From assembly GCA_021613335.1 (NCBI GenBank), contig JAJTWR010000090.1:80001-144000 (forward strand): a stretch of DNA of 64,000 nucleotides, read 5' to 3'. Within the stretch, counting starts at the first letter, position 1, and each line of letters opens with the position of its first letter. Origin of the DNA: Whitmania pigra (taxonomy: Eukaryota > Annelida > Clitellata > Hirudinida > Haemopidae). This document shows, piece after piece, positions 56,017 to 64,000 of this stretch. The notes beneath the pieces are model-generated. The model searched no databases and was not told the DNA's origin. It saw only the letters and a program-made list of their open reading frames with translations. A program made the position numbers and the translations under genes.

Positions 56017-57858
56017 CTACGGCCTCATCCTGATGTTTGGATTAGATAGGGGGTCCAGCAAAGGGTCGTTCTCGGTGGACCAGCGGCCCAGCTCGCTGAA
56101 CACCAGCACCAGGGTGATGAAACCGGCGACTGCCAGGAAGGAGACGACCAGGTACCTTTTAATCCTCGATGACGGTTTCTGCTTCAACCTTTGAGCGGTC
56201 GAGAAGTTGTTGCTGAAAATTTGCATCAGGATCTTCAAATGACGTAGAAATCAGGGCAGCACGTTTGGCGACAAAGTTGGGCTTTGTGAATTCGAATTTG
56301 GTAACCGTAGGCAACAAAAAGGTTAAAGGTCTCACTTGAACCATCTGGACAGCCAGAGCATGGCCGGTCTCCTCTTGTACTTGTCGGTGTCGTGGTCTGT
56401 GAAGTGGTTCGATGGGAGAGACGACGTTGGCCCTGAAATGTGCACGATTTAAAAATAATTTCCGAGGTAACCCGGGATTGCGAGTGCATCCTCTCCTAAT
56501 GATTGAACAATTTGTACATTGTGCATTATCATAATTTATTCTATTATTATATTCCATTTTAATACAGGCTGAGATTATAATTAATGTCTTAAAAAGTCCA
56601 AAATCTTTATATAGAATATTATGATTAAATGTGATCTAACAATTATACAATGCCCAAAATATTAATGCAAACATTTTGGCTAATTATAATGCCCGATTCC
56701 TATCAAACAATGGCGGCACAGAAAGGGAAAAATCACCTATGTAAATGTCGGATTTTTCCACAACTCTCGTGTATGGAATGGATTCATCCATGGTCAAGAC
56801 GCTTTGCGTCGAACTGTTCTGGAATGGAGTTGGGTTCGATCCGCCCTTGAACGTGCCAGAAGGTGCACCGGACATGGCCACGGATGTGTTGTTGCCAGCT
56901 TTCGTCTGGTTCTCCTGCTGCTTCTCTTCGATCTGAATTTGAAATTATCACGTCAAATAAACCGGCTGCGGCATACAATAAAATATGAGTGCTTCCAACA
57001 GAACGAGATGACTTTAGACTTTAAAACCTACGATATCAAATAGCCTTCACTTACCATGGGCAAGCCCAGCCCAGCTCTAGCCCAGTTGACAGTGGCCAGG
57101 AGGTTGCAGAGGGCTTCAGTGACAGGGGACGACGAGTTTGGGGGTGGAAAAATGCAAGCGGAACAGACCGGACACGAATAGCCAGCTGGAGCTGTGTTCG
57201 CTGGCAGGGCCCTCTCATAAGCGTCGAAGCACGACCAGTGGAACACATCTGCAAAGAGAGTTTAATGTGAACGATGGAGTTCCTTATGTTGAAATGTTTT
57301 TTCCAAATTAAAGTATGAAATTTATTAGGAATGGCATTAGGTTTGTTTTCTGTTTTCTAGAACATTTTACTATTCCTGAGGTATATTGTACCATGACAGA
57401 CGAGGCGTACACAGGGTCCACAGCTCTCGTCCGACAGATTTTTACCGCACAGACGACACGTGGGATCATAATCACTGTCCTGCAGCCATCTCAGATATGA
57501 CTGAACCACACACTGAAAGCAATTGAGAACAATATCTCGTTAAAATTTTACCATTAATATTCCAGTTACAAAAGATGACCGATATCTTTTCCGGATTATA
57601 TTTAACAATGTTGATGAAATACAATCTTATTGCAGTACATTAAGCGCATCACGTTAAATATCCAAAAGTATAAAGCTGTGCAGTAACTTGTAAGGGCGCC
57701 ATATTTCTACAAAATGTCTTGGTGATCTAATTCTGAAACAAGGAACAGTTGATTACCCTGGAATGGTTGGCAACCAAACAATGTTCACAGACGTTGACGG
57801 TGTGCTCGAAACAGAACAGATTTGTAACTTTCTTTTTGGGGCATTTACATAGACCCAT
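56017..57858 (-). CDS. ZFPL1: ZFPL1, Golgi zinc-finger membrane protein
   Basis: Six exons, minus strand: 57858-57757, 57512-57392, 57248-57055, 56932-56737, 56432-56336, 56212-56017; all in phase, 301 aa (human about 310). The N-terminal B-box-like zinc finger begins [19 protein letters not shown] and continues [16 protein letters not shown]-like finger follows: [19 protein letters not shown], then [30 protein letters not shown], and the family signature [15 protein letters not shown] Ser/Thr/Gln linker leads to [16 protein letters not shown], a single transmembrane helix ([17 protein letters not shown]) and the conserved lumenal end [18 protein letters not shown]1 is a cis-Golgi integral membrane protein that binds GM130 and maintains cis-Golgi structure. 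Confidence 0.96.
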
Positions 57859-59332
57859 TGTTGGTGATCGGATATCGTTTCAAATATCGAGTGGCAATTT
57901 CACAAGCTTTCAGGCCACGTATGCCGATGCAAAACAAATATCTAACTTTTGGTTCAACTAATTCTTATTAGACCCGCATACCTAAAAGCATCTCAGTAAA
58001 TTATTATAAAATTGATTTGTTTAAATAATATTTTCAAATCATATGTATAATATCTAATTTTACTTTAATACAGCGGAGCAGCGATTTTCCGAACTGATTG
58101 GTAATAAATATTGAATAATGATGATTTCCAAAAACAAAAGATAAATGTTTTAATTTCAATCTATACCGTTTATATTAAAATGCACTATAATTTAGATACA
58201 ACGATATCTTTAATGACACATGGTTGTAAAGCTCTTTAAATGGTCGTTAAAATGTCCTAACAAATCTCCCAAACACCTAGCATAAAATATATTTTATTAC
58301 ATAAAGTATTTATGAAATCAGAGCGTGAAAAATTCTTTTGAGAATTATTGAAATAACCGTAAAGAAAAGTTCGTTTTTTTCGAGAAATTAACTTCGGGAT
58401 ACTTTTTTATAATCTTATCTCTTATACTCTCTGGAATTTTACACAGACCTCGGTTTTCTTAATTTAAATGATAGCATTATAAATATTTTTGATTTTATGT
58501 TAATATCTTTCAAATTCCATTGTGGTGTAACACATTACATCACACGTTACTCCACCCCGTCCACCGGTATGACTCCTTGCTGCATAATGTCATCTGACGT
58601 CCGGTTTATGCCGCCCTGAATGTAGCTAATATTAAAATAATGCGAGAGAATGAATTCTGACCCCAATAATGTCGAAAGCCAAAGAAACGACGAGAAACGA
58701 CCCATCCTTTTTATCATCCTTTTCTTTTGTCCGGAGCCAAAAAAATTTTTTTTATATGAATGCCAAAACACTGTTTTTAAATTCTAAATGTCTTCCTTTA
58801 TCGTCCGAGCAGCGCATGGACCGCGAACATTAATACGAGTTAGACGACCAATTTGTAAATGTCCCATTAAAGAGAGGCATGATCAGATACCGTGCCCTAG
58901 CAGAGAGCAGGACAATTTTCTTGAGACAGTTATTGATCAGCTTTTTCCTGCCGACATCCTGCCGGTCTGAGTTTATTTGTCTGGAAAAGAACTCGTTATT
59001 ACCTCCGTGACCTATCGCTGTAAGTTAGTCTGAAAAATGTATTTTCCACAGATAAGCCGATACGAGCAAATGCAGCTTCCCCTTTTTCCGACTGTGCACG
59101 GCAAACATCAGCTTTATTTTCTGGACGTGAGTCCGTATCGATTTATGTTTTTTTTTAAATGGTGTCTTTTATTATGCAGTCCCTCCTTTGAACGAGGCAA
59201 GGTAGTCTGCTGAGTGAGTGAACGCGGCGAATGGTGATGTTTTTATTTGCACCAAAAACATGGCGACCAAAATCTACGCTTACAGAAAGGAAGTTCGAAC
59301 GAAAATTACAAGAAATATAACATTTCTAAAAT

Positions 59333-59510
59333 AGAATTTAAATGAATGACAATAAAATTTAAATGAATGACAATAAAATTTAAATTAATTACAATAAAAT
59401 TTAAATGAATGACAATAAAATTTAAATTAATGACAATAAAATTCAAATAAATAGCAATAAAATTTAAATTAATAACAATAAAATTTAAATTAATAACAAT
59501 AAAACTAATA
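59333..59510. repeat. 22-bp tandem repeat (AATTTAAATGAATGACAATA-like)
   Basis: About eight copies with small substitutions. The minus strand gives a repeated NFIVINL-type artefact ORF. Confidence 0.93.
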
Positions 59511-60327
59511 CGCAACTTCAAGGTGGCTCTACTTTTCAAGAAAGAGCAAAACAAGCACGATCATTGAAGCGAACTCTTAGAAAGCAGTGAAACATTTTCA
59601 TATGCGAACGGCAACGGAACGAATAAATGCGACGACACTTGTACTAACGAAACTGGAAAACTGGAAAAGTGGAAAACTGGAGAATTAAAACTCCACTATG
59701 ATGATTCGTCGAGGCCCGAGCAGTAGGAGGCTTGCATTCGCAAGACTTGAAGAAAATCAATAATTTCGAACGACTCCGGGTGAAATATGAATGGCATTTT
59801 CCAGACATTTGAAAACACTTAAAATTCTCGGCTCTCTTTGAAAATTTCTCTTCCGACTCCGCTCTTTTTTCCCGGGTTTTTGGTAAAAAAAATAAACAAA
59901 AAAAAACGAGAAAACAATGACCATTTTAAAATCTAAACTCAAATCTATTGTCCGTAGAAAGAAAGAAAGAATTAAAGTAAACAACAGAACCGTATTCTTA
60001 CTGGCTACACACGAAGGACCGAACACATCTTAGGAAGCAGTGGGTTGTCGTTACCCCCCGTAAAATCGAAACAATTTCAACCAAGCAGAAATATGTACTC
60101 AATTGTACGGTGCACGAGCAGACGACAACGACAAGCGGAGAGAAACCAAGGTGTGCAAATCCCGGACTTCGAACTTCGGCTAAACCCATCCTTCCCTATC
60201 CCCCTATCTCCCTCTCCAGCTACCCACAAAAAAAACAAAACCAAAATGTGAAAATTAGCAGAATCCAAAGCAATTACTCACGATAGTCGACGGACAGAGC
60301 TACACGAATACAAACACGTAGAAGATC

Positions 60328-60356
60328 AACATCATCATCATCATCATCATCATCAA

Positions 60357-60454
<98 letters not shown>

Positions 60455-60478
60455 ACAACATCATCATCATAACCATCG

Positions 60479-60510
<32 letters not shown>

Positions 60511-60512
60511 GG
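60328..60512. repeat. ATC (ATG) microsatellite downstream of the calcium sensor gene
   Basis: About 185 bases of CAT triplets with AAC interruptions, 115 bases past the stop codon (transcript sense) and so probably in the 3' untranslated region. Poly-Asp/Met ORFs are artefacts. Confidence 0.95.
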
Positions 60513-60626
60513 AGATACGAAAGTCGACCTCAGTTCGAATCTCGCTGCATCGGAGAGACCTTGGAATCAAAACTGCGAAAGAGCCAAGACACTGCCACGG
60601 AGAGGAAACGCCCCGACGGGTTGGAT

Positions 60627-62916
60627 TCACTCGGAGCCCGCATCGGCCGTGAGCATCTGACAGAGGAATTCGTCCGACATGCATCCCTTGATGAATTCTT
60701 CCTTGGAAAGAACACCGTCATTGTTTTCGTCCATCTTTGCGAATATTTCCTTAGTCCTTTTCTCCGGAGTGTCGTTAGGATCGTTGTAGGAAAGCGACGG
60801 TCCGACCATATTGTAGATGGCCTGTTGATGGAGTTGATGGGTCCGGTGTAAGTTGTTAGAATTTCTATTATTGTTATCGATGTTATTATTGTTATTGTTA
60901 TTGTTGCTGTTATTATTGTTGTTGTTGTTGTTGATATTGTTGTTAGTATTAGTGTTAGTGTTATTATTGTTGTTGTTTCGAGCGAATAAACTAATTTATT
61001 GAATAATTCTATATCTAACCCCTAATCCCTAAAGTCCTAATTGGTGTTAATTGAATGTTTTAAACTTTTACGTTCGCCATAGTTTTTATTTCCTGCACGT
61101 TGTCGTAGTCAAGGGGCGTTTTAGGAACGAATTGCATCAGACTTTAGACACACGAAAATTGGATAAAATATAAATCTATCATCAGTTATAATAATCATAA
61201 TCAATCTATCGATCAGTAAAAATTGCTAATCGGCATCAATCCGACCAAACCGTGCAGCTAGTTTCCAACCAAATCACCAACGAGAGATTAATTATATTAA
61301 TTAATTAATTAGCAATTATAATAACTATATTAATTAATTATAAAGTATATTAACTAATCGTCAATTACACTAACTAATTATCAATTATGTTAATTAATTG
61401 TTAATTTGCACTAATCAATTATAATTACTTAGTCATCATATACTTTGGAATAAAAGTTCCTTAAGATTCAAGATCGTCTCGCACTAACTCCAATTATCTC
61501 AGACATTTCGCTGGGCTCTATAGTGCCATCTCCGTTGACGTCGTACATCTGGAAAGCCCACTCCAGCTTCTGTTCGGGTTTTCCAGCCGAGGTGATGTTT
61601 ATTGCCAGTAGAAATTCCTGTTCACGATTGGAATTTACGCGTCCATGAGCTGCCATGACAACGCCATGGTAGTGGTGGGTGGATGGTATTCATTTATTTA
61701 GTATTTATTTATTTTATTACTAATTTAGTAAAGTGGGTGGTATTTATTAATTAATTAATAATATGTTTGCTTGTTTAATAGTTTATTTTTCTGAATCTTG
61801 GGTTTGTATGAGGGGGTGAATGATCGGGGATGTTTGATGCAGGAAGGTATAAACTTTGTTTCGTTTTGTATGATCTGCCTCATTTATGTATCGCCCGGTG
61901 CTTGACAAAGTAGTTCGAAAGAGGAACACGCATTGGTGATGCCGAGAAAAGATCTTGTGTCTAATTTACTCGAGAATGCAAATATATAAGGTGCTTACAT
62001 TTGTAAGGGGCCCTATTTATACAGAAACCTACGTCAGAAGCATACATCTCAACTGAAATCAGAATCCAGCTGCCAGCACTGCCAGCACTGCCATGAGCGC
62101 CTTTGAGAAGGAGCGCTACATAAATGGTTGATAAAAACGCCTCCGAACTGCGCTTATATGGCATTACAGAAATGAAGTAAACAAACAGCCCAGAAGCTAC
62201 CTTGAAGTCGATTTTGCCGCTGTTGTCCGAGTCGAAAGTCCTGAAGACGTGCTCGCAAAACTTCTCGGCGTTTCCTTGGGGGAAAAAACTCGAGTATACC
62301 TCGAGAAACTTTGTCCTCGTCAGCTGACCGTTTGGGCAGTCCTTCTGTAAACAGAAAACACAGAATCACAGCTTAGATCCAATCTCACTGTGGAAAGATT
62401 GAAAATTGGCTCTGAGCAAAAAAGATCAGACTTCCGTCAAGACCGTGACCAATCTCCCTGGACAATTGTCAACTCCGGCCGGCTTAATGGCTGCCTTAAT
62501 GGATGCCGAGGCCGAACAGGAGTTTATGTCCGGATGTATGGGCGTGGCGCGCTAATGGTTCAGACGAATGCGTCTGGCAATCAGCATGAAAAGAGAGAGT
62601 TATGCTCCTCAATTATGGCTCCACATTAGCGTGCATCATTCAATGATATTTCTCTGAGTGTGCAATCCAGGAATGTGAAAGCATGACTACCCAATCAGCG
62701 TGAGGTAAATGCGAGATGTCCCCACCTTAGTTAGCATCGCTCCATCGAGAGGGGGAAGGGCGAAACGGGGAGTCTAGTAAATGAATGAGTTAGGTACAAT
62801 ACTCTCACCATGAATCCGTTATACCAGGCTTTGATTTGCTGTTTAGTAAAGTTGGTATTCTGCATGAGGAACTCCATGTCCTCCTTGGGTAGCTTCTTGC
62901 TGCCCGCTCCACCCAT
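60627..62916 (-). CDS. Neuronal calcium sensor (recoverin/visinin family EF-hand protein)
   Basis: Four coding exons, minus strand: 62916-62809, 62344-62201, 61617-61489, 60821-60627; all phase 0, 191 aa, the standard NCS length. [10 protein letters not shown] carries an N-myristoylation Gly2. EF1 is the degenerate, non-binding CPNG type (KDCPNGQLT). EF2 ([12 protein letters not shown]), EF3 ([12 protein letters not shown]) and EF4 ([12 protein letters not shown]) have complete Ca2+ loops. Family landmarks include [35 protein letters not shown] and [14 protein letters not shown]. Such proteins are Ca2+-myristoyl switches acting on kinases, channels or secretion in neurons or photoreceptors. 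I cannot say which subfamily, although the [15 protein letters not shown] stretch is closer to recoverin/visinin than to frequenin. An acceptor at 62952-62954 gives 5' untranslated sequence 62917-62951, so an upstream leader exon exists. A TTG/TTA repeat (60870-60980) sits in intron 3. Confidence 0.95.
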
Positions 62917-62951
62917 CTCTCCTCAGCTGTTCCGAGCACTGGGAAGTCCAC

Positions 62952-64000
62952 CTGGAAAAGTGATTTTGACTTGATTTGATTTGATTTTAAATCGTCAAAT
63001 TAATCTCTTTTTTTTATTTCTTTTAGAGGCGTCGGGGACGCAAATTTGATGCCTCTTCAGCTAAACAAGGCCTGGAGACCTTTTGTAAACAGACATCATC
63101 GGGACGCCGATTTTCATGCATTTCATTATCTATTAATTCGGAGAGAGGAATAATCAAGTGGAACGGATTGGGAAAAAAAAGAGAAAGAGAGAGGCGAAGA
63201 GGAATTTGTAAATTGAACGTTGAACGCACAGGCGTCGTTCTCTGAATAGAATCACTGACTGCTCGGAGCTAGGTTGGAATCGATTTACTGGACTTTCGTC
63301 TGCTCGTTAACCATTTTGAGGAGAAAGAGAAGGAGGAAGAGGAGGAGGAGGAATAGGAGGAAGGTGATGAGAGGAAAAAATACACTAATCGAAATCAAAA
63401 CCCACTTTAGGATTACTTTTTAAATCCGAACGTTCTCGCTGAGACTCGCCTAGAATCGTCTTCGACTTTGAAACTTTGAAGATGTTCGCAGATATTCCAG
63501 ATAACGCGTGAGAAAATTCGACCGCGGTTCAGCCACGCACTCCCGCCCGACGACAAAAGACGTATCCACAAGCAATCTTGGACCGGTAAACAAATAAGCC
63601 AGCAGAGGCAACGCACCGACCGGGAAAGTGTGCGTTCGCTGTGCGTGACTCCGGCGTGCGTGACTCCAGTGCGCGTTTCTCCACCGGCATCTGTTGAGCT
63701 GCCCGGGATACGCTCGTGATTCCGGGAGCGGTCCACTACCGATAGCGAAATGTGCAGGATTCTGTGTTCTTTCGCTTCTTACCGACCAACCTAAAACATG
63801 GTCATGACATCACGGACGAGTCGAGTAGCTGGAGCGAGTGAATCGAAAGCCCCCCAGTGTGGTACGAGGGAGACGTCCTCGTGAATATTTAATAACCTAG
63901 ACTACCCACCCATCCACCCAGCCAGGCAGGCACAAAATCACGTGTATGACTCACTCGTCGGCTCCAGAAGAACTACTACTATTACCACTGGCACTGCTAC
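62952..64000. other. 5' region of the calcium sensor gene to window end
   Basis: This should contain the leader exon and possibly the promoter of the minus-strand calcium sensor gene. It includes a purine tract (63320-63380, GAGGAGGAA-like) and a GC-richer region at 63410-63860. The minus-strand ORF 63413-63736 has no recognised domain. Confidence 0.45.

Larger units (their letters stand above)
57859..60626. other. Spacer upstream of ZFPL1 with minisatellite and ATC repeat
   Basis: No exon is recognised in about 2.8 kb. It includes the ZFPL1 promoter side, a 22-bp tandem repeat (59333-59510), mostly unique sequence from 57960 to 59300, the 3' flank of the calcium-sensor gene, and an ATC microsatellite (60328-60512). 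The ORFs at 58547-58970 and 59757-60268 match nothing I know. Confidence 0.5.

Overview
This is an intron-rich, A+T-rich animal nuclear window with very heavy microsatellite and minisatellite content: AAT, ATC/ATG, AAC and AC/GT runs plus tandem arrays with 12-45 bp units. Multi-exon genes with GT-AG introns (two look GC-AG) encode animal-specific proteins: synaptotagmin, complexin, Runx, a receptor guanylate cyclase, and an intermediate-filament protein with a long lamin-type rod and a lamin-tail domain. A lamin-tail cytoplasmic filament protein, an antistasin-like inhibitor and a GPR139/daf-37-style peptide GPCR together suggest a protostome invertebrate, most likely a lophotrochozoan/spiralian. 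Degenerate TTAGGG-like tracts fit that but prove nothing. I cannot name the species. Exon models below were built by hand from splice sites, reading-frame phase and remembered family alignments.

Layout: 0.8-2.6 kb (+) peptide GPCR; 3.4-7.2 kb (-) Rogdi, 5' end unresolved; 7.2-10.2 kb repeat-rich spacer; 10.3-18.9 kb (-) complexin, a complete 4-exon, 151-aa model ending in a CAAX box; 18.9-27 kb a microsatellite desert including a ~1.1 kb ATG/ATC block; 27.1-32.7 kb (+) intermediate-filament gene with TATA box, 11 exons and a phase-compatible alternative tail exon; 33.5-36.3 kb (-) small secreted antistasin-like protein built from a duplicated exon pair, with a ~0.9 kb satellite in one intron; 38.2-40.5 kb (+) compact Runx (251 aa) ending WRPY; 41.5-44.1 kb (-) synaptotagmin-1-like (430 aa); 44.7-47.0 kb (+) DUSP11/PIR1 RNA phosphatase; 47.5-52.3 kb (+) divergent receptor guanylate cyclase (1124 aa); 52.7-55.6 kb (+) DCAF5-like WD40 protein; 56.0-57.9 kb (-) ZFPL1; 60.6-62.9 kb (-) recoverin/visinin-type neuronal calcium sensor.

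Four of the eleven genes (Rogdi, complexin, synaptotagmin, neuronal calcium sensor) have presynaptic or neurosecretory roles in other animals, and all four lie on the minus strand. The others are unrelated housekeeping, signalling or structural genes. Most points worth checking are molecular: a CAAX-tailed complexin, an intermediate-filament tail switch, a Runx protein with glutamate at a conserved DNA-contact arginine, a cyclase lacking a conserved catalytic arginine, two GC-AG introns, an exon-pair duplication, and an intronic satellite whose conserved core resembles a YY1/PHO site.
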